From Bacteriovoracaceae bacterium (GTDB taxonomy: Bacteria > Bdellovibrionota > Bacteriovoracia > Bacteriovoracales > Bacteriovoracaceae), in the NCBI GenBank assembly GCA_023701435.1, contig JAMPXB010000008.1, positions 62,001 through 126,000 on the forward strand: DNA of 64,000 nt. The letters are read 5' to 3'. Positions 35,817 to 43,785 of this stretch are shown here, piece after piece; within the stretch, counting starts at the first letter, position 1; each line of letters opens with the position of its first letter. The position numbers and the translations under genes were made by a program. The notes beneath the pieces are model-generated. The model had not been told where the DNA came from, ran no database searches, and saw nothing but the letters and a program-made list of their open reading frames with translations.

Positions 35817-36019
35817 AACCTTCTCCTCTTTATGGGTAAAGGCTAGCATGCTGAAACTTGAATTGAACTGATGTAGATTAGTTTTTTTGATGAGCTTTGG
35901 CCCGTTACTTTTTTCCTCCTCACCATTTAAATCAGGCTTATAAGCTTGGGGATTCACTCACTTCAGAATAGATTAAGTCAGTTACTTATTAAATCAGTGA
36001 CCTATGAGTTGAACCGCTA

Positions 36020-36025
36020 TATAAT
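36020..36025 (+). promoter_or_regulatory. -10 box candidate for the following small gene
   Basis: A perfect TATAAT with GTGACC about 16 bases upstream as a weak -35. It lies about 70 bases before a small gene with AAGGA and followed by a strong terminator. Confidence 0.35.
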
Positions 36026-36095
36026 GAAATCTCTCGTCACGTTTCTGTATACAGTCTCCCTATTATTAATCTGCTCTCAACTCTAAGGAATGATC

Positions 36096-36356
36096 ATGAA
36101 AATTTCATCGGATGATAACAAATTTTTGATCGCTCATGTTGAGCTAGACAAAGCTCGCTTCACGCATGGCGAAGATATGGGAATTGATTTTCAAAACGAA
36201 ATTGATGCCTGGACGAAGATGGAAGTGGTTTTCCGTCAGCAGATCAAGCTTCTAAAAGAGTGTAAGACACTTAATCGAGTGCAAACAAAACGGCCTAAGA
36301 AGAACAAAGCCGATTTAAAGCCCTTGGTTTACTCTTTTAGAGAAAAGTTAGAATAG
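36096..36356 (+). CDS. small basic protein, unknown
   Basis: About 86 residues, soluble, helical, with a basic C-terminal part (TKRPKKNKADLK). AAGGA lies six bases before the ATG at 36096; an ATG at 36090 is closer to that site and less likely. No domain is recognised. A strong terminator follows directly, and a TATAAT precedes it, so it is a single-gene unit. Confidence 0.65.
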   Translation: MKISSDDNKFLIAHVELDKARFTHGEDMGIDFQNEIDAWTKMEVVFRQQIKLLKECKTLNRVQTKRPKKNKADLKPLVYSFREKLE

Positions 36357-36365
36357 TCCCACCAG

Positions 36366-36407
36366 CCCTTCGTAAGGAGTTTATAACTCTTTTACGAAGG
36401 GTTTTTT
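36366..36407 (+). terminator. rho-independent terminator
   Basis: CCCTTCGTAA and TTACGAAGGG are perfect ten-base arms (the last base of the second arm is the G at 36401), followed by TTTTTT. The loop is 16 bases. This is a textbook intrinsic terminator for the small gene before it. Confidence 0.88.
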
Positions 36408-36515
36408 ATAAAGAGACATCTTTTCGTGTCTGCATTCATATACAGGAACCCTCTCGAAGTCCTTAATAATGCTGCAAATTACCTTCGTCTACCTTCTTCT
36501 CATCCATATCCATTG

Positions 36516-36562
36516 TATAATCATCCTATGTTCAATGTTTGTTAACCCTTAAGAATTCTTAA
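36516..36562 (+). promoter_or_regulatory. -10 box and palindrome upstream of the TPR-like gene
   Basis: The 196-base gap holds TATAAT at 36516-36521 and a perfect 14-base palindrome (TTAAGAATTCTTAA) at 36549-36562. The arrangement fits a promoter followed by an operator-like site, with a leader of roughly 80 bases. No further feature was seen in this gap. Confidence 0.3.
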
Positions 36563-36606
36563 AGCCATTAAGCAGCATATGAGCATCGCCGATAAAATTA
36601 ATACTT

Positions 36607-37167
36607 ATGAGCTTAATAAAGATAAATGAAGCCTTAGAGCAAACCAGACTGGGCAATTTTGCGAAGGCGATCAACCTTTTCATGGAAGTAAGGCCAGATG
36701 AACCACTCAACATGGATATTCATCGGTCTCTAGCGAAATTGTTTTATCTTAACCGCCAGTATGAAAAATCAATTCAAGCTTATCTTATCTCTCTTCACTT
36801 ATACGCCAGTGCTCATTTCCGATCAACACCAGTGACCACTGAGACAAAGCAAGAGTTCTTAGACAGAATGTCCTTCTCCATCCACATAGGTTGCTCTCAA
36901 TTAGCTCTTAATCAAAATACTTTAAGGCCCAAGCTGGACCACTTTTTTGATATCGATTCAAATCTTGAGGCCTATAGACTAAGTTTAATCAATAAACCAG
37001 GCAAACCCTGCGAAGAATATTTACTCTTTTGTAAGAGCATTGGTGATCATCTTTTTGAAAGTGCTATCAATTGGAACAATCTTGAACTCAAAAACACAAA
37101 TGATGTCCGGGCGATGATTCGGTACTATGAATCCATGTACTCAGATGAAAACAGTTCTGCCGCCTAA
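36607..37167 (+). CDS. TPR-like protein, unknown
   Basis: A 186-residue cytoplasmic protein. The first 65 residues have two TPR-like helix pairs (ALEQTRLGNFAKAINLF, LAKLFYLNRQYEKSIQAY). The rest is helical without a known motif. No strong ribosome-binding site is seen, so the start could be later. It converges with a small lipoprotein gene. Function unknown. Confidence 0.6.
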   Translation: MSLIKINEALEQTRLGNFAKAINLFMEVRPDEPLNMDIHRSLAKLFYLNRQYEKSIQAYLISLHLYASAHFRSTPVTTETKQEFLDRMSFSIHIGCSQLALNQNTLRPKLDHFFDIDSNLEAYRLSLINKPGKPCEEYLLFCKSIGDHLFESAINWNNLELKNTNDVRAMIRYYESMYSDENSSAA

Positions 37168-37391
37168 TCAATTGGACATTCGATTTTTTTAAATACTGCT
37201 ATATCGTCTATTAAATGCACTGGCTTGCCCTCTCTGACCGGAAACTGGGCAAACAAGAACTTTCCCTCATCTTCTCTTAATAGCTGCCAGACCTCCATAT
37301 TCTGCCCCACCACACAGTCACCAACATTCATATCGGGGGTCTTCACTGGAGTACAAGAGAATATTAAAGTTATTATAATAAAGAGCTTCAT
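37164..37391 (-). CDS. small lipoprotein, unknown
   Basis: About 75 residues from the ATG at 37391. Residues 1-13 are hydrophobic and end in IFSC, a lipobox, so it is probably lipid-anchored. The mature part is short and has two further cysteines. A longer frame from 37421 adds a polar N-terminus that would spoil the signal. No domain is seen. Confidence 0.55.
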   Translation of the reverse strand: MKLFIIITLIFSCTPVKTPDMNVGDCVVGQNMEVWQLLREDEGKFLFAQFPVREGKPVHLIDDIAVFKKIECPID

Positions 37392-37520
37392 CTTGACATC
37401 ATTGCCTCTAAATACTGTCATTTCAGCAAAATCTTTCTTCGTTTAACCAGCCTATGTCATGCAATTCATATTCCGGCTCTTCTGGTGATACCATACTTTT
37501 GTGCCTCAAGGAGGGCCGGT

Positions 37521-37661
37521 ATGAGTGATCCAAAGGAAGTAAAGGATTGGGATCTAAAATTTGAAGACCCTGAAGACGACAAGGCTGAAGTTCCTGCTGA
37601 AAAATCCGAAGACCCAACTAAAACTAGGCTGCCTTCAGAGAAGGTGAGCGCTGCGGCCTGA
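37521..37661 (+). CDS. small acidic protein with strong ribosome-binding site
   Basis: A 46-residue acidic, hydrophilic chain beginning MSDPKEVKDWDLKFEDPEDD. AAGGAGGG lies a few bases before the ATG, the strongest Shine-Dalgarno in this stretch, so translation is likely. Its 3' third overlaps the end of the SDR gene on the other strand. Too short for any family to be recognised. Confidence 0.5.
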   Translation: MSDPKEVKDWDLKFEDPEDDKAEVPAEKSEDPTKTRLPSEKVSAAA

Positions 37662-38346
37662 TGGTGATATCAGTGGGACAAGAAGTACCCGGAATCTTCA
37701 AAGCCCAATTAACAGCACTTGCAATATCCTCCGGCTGAATCATTTTTTCTGGATCTAACCTATCTCCAGAATTCATACTGGTATTCACATAACCTGGATA
37801 AATGGTCGTGACCTTAATTCCTCGTTCTCGTACATCTTCATACAAACAACCGGCATAACTCTTTAAGGCTGCTTTGGAAGCATTATAGATTTCTCCCCCA
37901 CCGGTAGTGGTCAGGCCGGAAATAGAAGAGATATTTATGACAGCTGCTTCAGAATCTTCAGGAAAGATTTTAAGCACTTCCTGAGTCAGGTGATAAATCG
38001 CTTTAAAATTTAGATCAAGCGTCTCATCCCAAATTCTTAAATCACTCGCAATGGGATCACCTTCGACATAGCGACCGGCATCGTTAATCAAGATATGAGC
38101 TACCCTAAAGTCCTTTTTAATCTGCCTGACAAGATCGGGGATCTTATCAATTTGGGTCAGATCGAAAGGATAAAACTTCGCCGTAACCCCATACTGTTCA
38201 CAGGCAAAAGCTGTCGCTGCAAGCTCACGCTCACTGCGAGCGATCAGTGCAACGTGCGTCCCCTCTTGGGCAAGATTAAGAGCAATAGTTTTGCCTATAC
38301 CCCGACTGGCACCTGTGACAATGGCCACTTTGTTTTCTAGTTTCAT
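37624..38346 (-). CDS. short-chain dehydrogenase/reductase
   Basis: A 240-residue SDR: TGASRGIG at 12-19 binds the cofactor, NDAG is the N-A-G motif (slightly altered), ISSIS contains the catalytic Ser and YNASK the Tyr and Lys. Its length suits classical SDRs; the substrate cannot be told. The start at 38346 has GAGGGG upstream, trapped in a perfect hairpin (38354-38378). It lies downstream of a methyltransferase lipoprotein gene on the same strand. Confidence 0.82.
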   Translation of the reverse strand: MKLENKVAIVTGASRGIGKTIALNLAQEGTHVALIARSERELAATAFACEQYGVTAKFYPFDLTQIDKIPDLVRQIKKDFRVAHILINDAGRYVEGDPIASDLRIWDETLDLNFKAIYHLTQEVLKIFPEDSEAAVINISSISGLTTTGGGEIYNASKAALKSYAGCLYEDVRERGIKVTTIYPGYVNTSMNSGDRLDPEKMIQPEDIASAVNWALKIPGTSCPTDITIRPQRSPSLKAA

Positions 38347-38353
38347 AAAGCAC

Positions 38354-38378
38354 CCCTCGCTTTCTAGGATAGCGAGGG
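38354..38378. promoter_or_regulatory. hairpin trapping the SDR ribosome-binding site
   Basis: CCCTCGCT and AGCGAGGG form a GC-rich eight-base stem with a nine-base loop. On the minus strand the second arm contains the GAGGGG ribosome-binding site, just upstream of the SDR ATG, so the stem would hide it. No T run follows, so it is not a simple terminator of the upstream methyltransferase gene. Confidence 0.5.
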
Positions 38379-38442
38379 ATGAAGTGGAGATGAATTATTT
38401 TAAACTGAATACTTAATGAAGAAGCCTGACCAATTATTTTTA

Positions 38443-39246
38443 CTAATTTTTAGGTTTCATGAACTTGAGAGTCATACGGTCACTCTCGCCGATAGTAAGG
38501 TATTTGTCGCGGTCTTGTTCACCAAGTTTTAATGAAGGAGGAAGGGTCCACACGCCAGCTGGATGATCCTTGGTATCTTTAGGATTGGCATTAATTTCAG
38601 AAGTTGCCACTAAACTAAACCCGGCCTGCGCAGCCATTTCCATAATATCGGATTCACGGACATAACCACTTTTAGCAAATTTGTCTTCCTGCGAAGGAAG
38701 AGCTCTATGCTCAACCACCCCTAGTATTCCTCCAGGCTTTAATACTTTATAAAAGGCAGCAAAGGCGGCTTTTTCACCATCGTTTGCCATCCAATTATGG
38801 ACGTTTCTAAAAGTCAGGACCATGTCGGCGCTGCCAGCCTTCGGAAATTGAATATTCCCTGGCGGAGAAAAAACAGCATTTTCAATTTTAACCATAGGAA
38901 ATTTTTCTTTCCATGTATTGATCTTCTCTTCCATCGCTTTAAAATAGGGTTTGTCGGCCACAGGTGCGGCCATAATATAATGCCCATTTTCTCTCAGAAG
39001 TGGTGCAAGGATCTCAGTGTACCAACCGGCTCCAGGCGAAACTTCTACAATGGTCATCTCGGGTGTTACTCCGAAGAACTCTAATGTCTCCTGGGGATGG
39101 CGATAAATATCACGCTTCATATTTTCAGGAGACCGAAAGGGACTCTGAACAGCTTCTTCAATTGATTCCGGTAATTCCGGAAGATCATTCTGAGAGGAGC
39201 AGGCACCTAATATAAGGAATGCAGCAACAAGCAAATATTTCATCAT
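38443..39246 (-). CDS. SAM-dependent methyltransferase with lipoprotein signal
   Basis: A 267-residue protein. A lipobox (LGAC, Cys16) ends the hydrophobic N-terminus. The rest is a class I methyltransferase: IVEVSPGAGWYTEIL is motif I (binding SAM), followed by ADMVLTFRNVHNWM (the D/E-x-V-L acid loop) and LKPGGILGVVEHRAL. This matches predicted methyltransferases of the COG4798 type. A SAM enzyme with an export signal is odd, since SAM is cytoplasmic; either it acts where SAM reaches it, or the domain has another role. It is divergent from an MFS gene. Confidence 0.8.
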   Translation of the reverse strand: MMKYLLVAAFLILGACSSQNDLPELPESIEEAVQSPFRSPENMKRDIYRHPQETLEFFGVTPEMTIVEVSPGAGWYTEILAPLLRENGHYIMAAPVADKPYFKAMEEKINTWKEKFPMVKIENAVFSPPGNIQFPKAGSADMVLTFRNVHNWMANDGEKAAFAAFYKVLKPGGILGVVEHRALPSQEDKFAKSGYVRESDIMEMAAQAGFSLVATSEINANPKDTKDHPAGVWTLPPSLKLGEQDRDKYLTIGESDRMTLKFMKPKN

Positions 39247-39286
39247 TAGTCCTTTGTTTCGTTTAATTATATGGTAAATTTCCTAC

Positions 39287-40516
39287 ATGCCTACCGATTT
39301 TAAAAAACTCATGATTGCCCGATTTTTCTTTACCTTCGCTGTTCAGATGCAGGCCATTGTTTTAGGTTGGCGCATGTATGAGTTAACCAAAGATGCTCTC
39401 TATTTGGGTCTCATTGGACTGACCGAAGCGATTCCCGCGCTGGGCCTGGCACTGTTTGCAGGTTATATTGTAGATCGTAGTCGCCCGCTGATTGTCTATC
39501 GACGTTTAGTATTAGTGAGTCTTACTTCTGGTTTCATGATGTTATTTTCACAGTTGCCCTATTTTGGAATTCCTGAAGCGACACAAATTTCTCTCCTCTT
39601 CGTTTCCTCTTTTTTGACCGGTTGTGCCCGAGCCTTCTCACAGCCATCAATGTATTCTATCGTCCCCAAAATCATTCCACGTTTTCTGCTGCCTCGCTCA
39701 TCTGCCTGGATGTCTTCGGCAATGCAAACAGCACGTATGTCCGGACCGGCAGCCGGAGGAATTCTTTTTGGAGTCATAGGTGTTTCTGGAACGGCTTCTA
39801 TTGTTTGTCTCTTTCTTGCCATCACCAGTTTGTTTTTATGGTTAATGGAATTTAAAGCACCGGCGAATATTCCAGAAAAAGGTAAGTCGATTAAGGAAGA
39901 TCTCTTTTCTGGGGCCAAGTTTGTCTTTCGCCATCCGATTCTTTTTCCTGCCATGACCTTGGATATGGTTTCAGTTTTATTTGGCGGAGTCACCGCTCTC
40001 TTGCCTGTTTATGCGGCAGAGATTTTGTTTATCGGACCAACCGGATTGGGCCTACTACGAGCTTCTCCAGCACTTGGGGCTTTTATGATGAGCACCTGGA
40101 TGATCAAAGGAGAAATTAAAAAGAACGCCGGCAAAAAGCTTTTCTGGGCAGTAGCCGGTTTCGGTGGCTGCATTCTGGTCTTTGCCTTGAGCCGAAATTA
40201 CATCCTCTCATTCGTGGCTCTTGTGGCCAGCGGAGCATTTGACAGCATCAGCATGCTCATTAGAACTTCGGCAGTTCAATTAGTTTCTCCAGAAAACATG
40301 CGCGGAAGAATAGCCGCTGTAAATTCTATTTTTATTGGTTCTTCCAATGAATTGGGAGAATTTGAATCTGGTTTAGCCGCCAAGATCCTGGGAGTTATGC
40401 CCGCCGCGGTTTTCGGAGGAGTGATGTGCCTTTTCTCAGTTGGATTCATTTCCTGGCTGTCACCTAACCTTCGTAAACTAGATTTAGAGGAGCTCGAAAA
40501 CTCCTCTAGATCCTAA
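39287..40516 (+). CDS. MFS transporter (EntS/MFS_3-like)
   Basis: A 409-residue membrane protein of normal MFS length, with about twelve hydrophobic helices. Family signals include the loop RSRPLIVYRR between helices 2 and 3 (a D-x-x-x-R-K/R-type loop) and a central polar loop (MEFKAPANIPEKGKSIKEDL). It is closest in layout to MFS_3 exporters such as EntS, which pump siderophores or drugs out. The substrate is unknown. It converges with the next gene with a three-base gap. Confidence 0.78.
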   Translation: MPTDFKKLMIARFFFTFAVQMQAIVLGWRMYELTKDALYLGLIGLTEAIPALGLALFAGYIVDRSRPLIVYRRLVLVSLTSGFMMLFSQLPYFGIPEATQISLLFVSSFLTGCARAFSQPSMYSIVPKIIPRFLLPRSSAWMSSAMQTARMSGPAAGGILFGVIGVSGTASIVCLFLAITSLFLWLMEFKAPANIPEKGKSIKEDLFSGAKFVFRHPILFPAMTLDMVSVLFGGVTALLPVYAAEILFIGPTGLGLLRASPALGAFMMSTWMIKGEIKKNAGKKLFWAVAGFGGCILVFALSRNYILSFVALVASGAFDSISMLIRTSAVQLVSPENMRGRIAAVNSIFIGSSNELGEFESGLAAKILGVMPAAVFGGVMCLFSVGFISWLSPNLRKLDLEELENSSRS

Positions 40517-40519
40517 ATT

Positions 40520-40780
40520 TTATTCTTCAGAGGGCATTTCTTTTACTTCCTCTTCCATTGCCTGTTTTTTAGTTTTTTTCATATCTTCATACATATCGTA
40601 CTTACAGGCCTTAAACTTATCGACGGTAGTTGCGGCATTGATACAGGTTTTGGCTTCCTGTAAACTTGCCATCTTTTTATCCAGCTTCGTATTCGCTTTC
40701 TGTTTCATTGAATCCAGATCATTCTGAGCGAGCGCACCGAGTGAGGTAAGTGCAATCGTTAAAGCTAAGAAAAATCTCAT
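40520..40780 (-). CDS. small exported protein, unknown
   Basis: An 86-residue protein with a signal peptide (cut near LAQ, about residue 19) and a helical, charged mature part with two cysteines. The ATG has AAGGAG five bases upstream, inside a nine-base inverted repeat (40786-40830). It is monocistronic. No family is recognised. Confidence 0.6.
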   Translation of the reverse strand: MRFFLALTIALTSLGALAQNDLDSMKQKANTKLDKKMASLQEAKTCINAATTVDKFKACKYDMYEDMKKTKKQAMEEEVKEMPSEE

Positions 40781-40785
40781 AAGAA

Positions 40786-40830
40786 CTCCTTGGTTGTAGT
40801 CTTAAAGAAACATTCAAAACCACCAAGGAG
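40786..40830. promoter_or_regulatory. inverted repeat trapping a ribosome-binding site
   Basis: CTCCTTGGT and ACCAAGGAG are perfect nine-base arms 27 bases apart. On the minus strand the arm next to the ATG contains the AAGGAG of the small exported protein gene, so the other arm can mask it. The arms lie wholly in the untranslated leader. Confidence 0.5.
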
Positions 40831-40860
40831 CACCGGTAAATGTGCACCGAAGACTGATCT

Positions 40861-41190
40861 TTATAAAATACTATCGTAAATCTCAGTGTCTTTTGGAACA
40901 GTTTTCGTTTCACCAAGTGTTGCAGTTGTTGGATCAATTATTGTGTCCACTTGTGAAATTTGATCAACCGGCAAACCCGAGATTCTGCCGTGCTCCCGCA
41001 AGATATTTTCATCCTCAGCAATATACACACTGTATATTTTATCATTTGAAATAAATGATTCATGCCACTCAATCCCTGAACCCAACTGTTCAATTGCCTT
41101 ATTTGATTTTTCGGCAAGCTCCCTCAGCTCACCGCTTGAACTTAAACCGATATCAGCAATATTTCTTTCAACAATATATTTTTTCAACAT
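40861..41190 (-). CDS. DUF4242 / nickel-binding SCO4226-like protein
   Basis: About 109 residues from the ATG at 41190, which has GGAGGG four bases upstream; a longer frame from 41214 does not. The fold opens with a short ferredoxin-like strand and helix (KKYIVERNIADIG), then IEWHESFISNDKIYSVYIAED, typical of DUF4242 with its W-x-x-S-F/Y and E-D pattern. The family includes a nickel-binding protein; binding here is unproven. It is divergent from the DoxX gene. Confidence 0.75.
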   Translation of the reverse strand: MLKKYIVERNIADIGLSSSGELRELAEKSNKAIEQLGSGIEWHESFISNDKIYSVYIAEDENILREHGRISGLPVDQISQVDTIIDPTTATLGETKTVPKDTEIYDSIL

Positions 41191-41339
41191 ATTTCCCTCC
41201 TTATCAGGGCCCATGTCATTTTTTCATTCATCTCATCTCTAACACAACTCAATACTTCCCATGTTAAAACCAACTTAGATGGTGAGTTGGCAAAGACTGT
41301 TTTCCAGAGAGAAAATGAAATTTGGAAAAGGAGGACAAT

Positions 41340-41822
41340 ATGGCAAATGTTTTTCATCCCCAGTCATACATGTCTACCGATCTTAACCGAACTAAGGCCA
41401 AAACCAGTTTGTGGGCTGTTCCCTTAGGGAGGTTTTTGTTCTCAATCATCTTCATCATGTCGGGTCTTAATCATTTTACCAGTGGAAGCGTCAGCTATGC
41501 TGCCAGTCAAGGGATTCCGATGGCAGATATCCTAGTACCTGTTTCTGGTCTCCTCGCTTTAATTGGTGGAGTGAGTGTTCTTTTGGGTTTTCATGCTCGG
41601 GTAGGGGCCGGATTATTGCTGATATTTTTAGTACCAGTAACAATTTTAATGCATAACTTTTGGGCCTACACCGATCCAGAAACAGCGCAGGTGCAGATGA
41701 TTCATTTCATGAAAAATCTGGCGATGATCGGTGGTGCAATACTTATTGCTTTTTATGGCGCCGGGCCAATTAGTTTAGATCATCGGCTTGGGAAACATAC
41801 AAAAAGACAAACTAAAGAGTGA
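41340..41822 (+). CDS. DoxX-family membrane protein
   Basis: A 160-residue protein with four hydrophobic helices (about 27-45, 62-82, 88-106 and 120-145), the DoxX layout. The first helix region has GRFLFSIIFIMSGLNHF, the usual R...F...G.. motif. AAGGAGG lies five bases before the ATG at 41340; an earlier frame from 41322 has no such site. DoxX proteins are linked to membrane redox and thiol stress. It is divergent from the DUF4242 gene. Confidence 0.82.
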   Translation: MANVFHPQSYMSTDLNRTKAKTSLWAVPLGRFLFSIIFIMSGLNHFTSGSVSYAASQGIPMADILVPVSGLLALIGGVSVLLGFHARVGAGLLLIFLVPVTILMHNFWAYTDPETAQVQMIHFMKNLAMIGGAILIAFYGAGPISLDHRLGKHTKRQTKE

Positions 41823-41880
41823 AAATCTTTAGATTAACTTTGTTATGAGTAGACGCGCAGAAGAGATATAGTCCGGTCCG

Positions 41881-42351
41881 ATGAGATGGCCAAGTTTAGT
41901 TTTAATTATATTTATCATGATACTTTCATCTTGCGGGAAGAAGAGTGATGGCTCCAGAACTGGAGATTCTCCTCTTCCTCCCGCGCCTGTTATAGTCGTT
42001 GAAGAACCCCCTGTTGTTAATCAACAAGAACCAGACATTCTCGAACAGCTTCCCGTAGATGAACCAAGTGGGGAAATCAGCAAATATCCCTTTCCTGATC
42101 TTAAAGATCGTGGAATGCGGATTGAACCACCTGTTGTGATTTGTTTTAACAATCAAGTGCTCAACCATGAGAAAGCAACCGATTTAAAAAACCTTCTTGA
42201 ATTGATTTATAAAGACTTGTTAATACTTCCCTATCATGAAGAGCCTCTGGTCAATCTGTTGAAAACGGCAATACAAAGCCTGGAACAAGCTGATCCCGAC
42301 TCCCGGTTCTGTCCCAAAATTTATCTCGCTATTGGCCAGGATTTCATTTAA
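41881..42351 (+). CDS. lipoprotein, unknown
   Basis: A 156-residue protein with a hydrophobic N-terminus ending in LSSC (Cys19), a lipobox. A proline-rich, negatively charged stretch (about 33-65) follows, then a helical C-terminus with two cysteines. No domain is recognised. The UPF0178 gene begins 11 bases after its stop. Confidence 0.6.
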   Translation: MRWPSLVLIIFIMILSSCGKKSDGSRTGDSPLPPAPVIVVEEPPVVNQQEPDILEQLPVDEPSGEISKYPFPDLKDRGMRIEPPVVICFNNQVLNHEKATDLKNLLELIYKDLLILPYHEEPLVNLLKTAIQSLEQADPDSRFCPKIYLAIGQDFI

Positions 42352-42362
42352 TACTATTTAGT

Positions 42363-42848
42363 ATGACTAAGCCTATTATCTGGATTGATGCCGACGCCTG
42401 TCCCAAGGTGATCAAAGATGTTATTTATACGATTTCCGGTCGATTGCAACTGGAGGTCGTGTTGGTGGCCAATAGCTCTATGTTCGTACCAATCACCCCT
42501 TTCATCAAATTGATTAAGGTCAATGCCGGAGCCGATGTAGCTGATAGCTATATCGTGGAACACGTCAGTCAAAATGATATCGTCATTACCGCCGACATTC
42601 CGCTGGCAGCGTTCATTGTTGAAAAGAATGCCATTGCCTTGAATGTGCGTGGTGAGGTTTATACCGAAGAAAATGTACGGGAACGACTCTCCATGAGGGA
42701 TTTTATGAAAGATCTCAGAGATAATACCGGTATGAATATTGGTGGACCTGAAAGCTTTGGGCCGAAAGATAAAGAAAAATTCACAAACTCTATAAACCGG
42801 ATCCTGGAGAAGAAACTTTCTGCTTCAAAGCGTCCTGTTCAAAAATAA
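42363..42848 (+). CDS. UPF0178 (YaiI/YqxD) PIN-like protein
   Basis: A 161-residue protein matching YaiI/YqxD: WIDADACPKVIKDVI at the N-terminus, NAGADVADSYIVEHV, then DIVITADIPLAAFIVEKNAIALNVRGE and a helical C-terminus. The acidic residues resemble a PIN-type nuclease site, but activity is not established. It follows a lipoprotein gene and overlaps the convergent exported gene by 59 bases at the 3' ends. Confidence 0.88.
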   Translation: MTKPIIWIDADACPKVIKDVIYTISGRLQLEVVLVANSSMFVPITPFIKLIKVNAGADVADSYIVEHVSQNDIVITADIPLAAFIVEKNAIALNVRGEVYTEENVRERLSMRDFMKDLRDNTGMNIGGPESFGPKDKEKFTNSINRILEKKLSASKRPVQK

Positions 42849-43233
42849 AGATTCCAACACAGACTTTATTTTCAGAAGCGGATTCGAAAGAGGCAAACTT
42901 TTTTCCAATCAAGAATTTTATTTTTTTTCCGGATTTTTCTACTAACAATGCTTCACCTAGCTCACTGCCCCCGCTAAAAATATCCTGGCCGAGCTTCTTA
43001 TTTGAGGCGGTGTCGAAAATATCACACTTAAAGGCCATCTGATCATCAATTGTCTTTCGGCAATGTAAATCAAATGAGGGTGCAAGGGACTCCTGCAAAG
43101 TACCCTTCTTGAGGTCAACCGAGAGGGTCTTACAACGCTCAAAAGCAAAGAGGATATTGTCTTTTATGGGCATGACTCCCGCTTGAGCAGAAGTCATGAA
43201 CAAAGAAATAAGTAAAAATCTAACGAGCAGCAA
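42790..43233 (-). CDS. exported protein, unknown (TTG start)
   Basis: About 147 residues. The TTG at 43233 has GGAGAG a few bases upstream, which overlaps the end of the glutathione peroxidase gene, and gives a clean signal peptide (cut near AQAG); a GTG at 43251 is the alternative. The mature part has four cysteines and a central strand-rich region. No family is recognised. It may be co-transcribed behind the peroxidase. Confidence 0.6.
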   Translation of the reverse strand: MLLVRFLLISLFMTSAQAGVMPIKDNILFAFERCKTLSVDLKKGTLQESLAPSFDLHCRKTIDDQMAFKCDIFDTASNKKLGQDIFSGGSELGEALLVEKSGKKIKFLIGKKFASFESASENKVCVGIFIFEQDALKQKVSSPGSGL

Positions 43234-43774
43234 GTTCTCTCTCCACAGCACTAATAATTAGAGGGTCCATAGGATCGATATCTGGAGAGAATCTATCCAC
43301 GACTTCACCTTTCTTATTCACCAGAAATTTTTCAAAGTTCCATTTAATATCATTTTCCTTGCCCGTTAAAAGACCTTTTTCTTTTAACCTTGGAAGAAGT
43401 TTGCTATCGGTCTTCAATTTAGCATCTGGTTTAGCTTCAGTGAGAAATTGATATAACGGATGCTGGCCTTCGCCTTTAACAATGATTTTTTCAAACATGG
43501 GAAAGCCGACTCCATAATTTATGCGGCAGAATTCCTGGATTTCATCATTGGTTCCTGGTTCTTGTCCGGCAAATTCATTGGCAGGAAAGCCTAAAACGGC
43601 CAGACCCTGGTTTTGGTATTCGCGATATAATTTTTCCAATCCTTCATACTGAGGAGTCAGGCCGCATTTTGAAGCGACATTGACTAATAGTAGGACCTGT
43701 CCTTGAAGATCTTTCAGGTTATAGTTGGTACCGTCGATTTTTTTAACATTAAAATTATGAACGTTTTGTAACAT
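43220..43774 (-). CDS. glutathione peroxidase family protein (cysteine type)
   Basis: About 184 residues. VNVASKCGLTPQYEGLEKLY holds the catalytic cysteine, FPANEFAGQEPG the glutamine region, and WNFEKFLV the tryptophan motif. The active Cys replaces the selenocysteine of animal enzymes. These enzymes reduce peroxides using glutathione or thioredoxin. The ATG at 43774 has GGAG six bases upstream; an earlier ATG (43786) shares a base with the histidine kinase stop. It sits in a run behind the kinase. Confidence 0.9.
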   Translation of the reverse strand: MLQNVHNFNVKKIDGTNYNLKDLQGQVLLLVNVASKCGLTPQYEGLEKLYREYQNQGLAVLGFPANEFAGQEPGTNDEIQEFCRINYGVGFPMFEKIIVKGEGQHPLYQFLTEAKPDAKLKTDSKLLPRLKEKGLLTGKENDIKWNFEKFLVNKKGEVVDRFSPDIDPMDPLIISAVERELAAR

Positions 43775-43785
43775 ATGATGCTCCA

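Noticed and set aside
36024-36086. Twenty-codon frame with lipoprotein-like ending (LLLIC) before a small gene
   Set aside because: No ribosome-binding site, overlaps a TATAAT promoter box, and is very short.
37423-37617. Minus-strand 64-codon frame
   Set aside because: The opposite strand carries a frame with a strong ribosome-binding site, and this one has no start signal.
40485-40508. Eight-base inverted repeat (TAGAGGAG/CTCCTCTA) at the end of the MFS gene
   Set aside because: It lies inside the last codons and has no T run, so neither terminator nor regulatory function can be claimed.
42352-42366. Short ATACT/AGTAT palindrome at the UPF0178 start
   Set aside because: Five-base arms are expected by chance in A/T-rich DNA.
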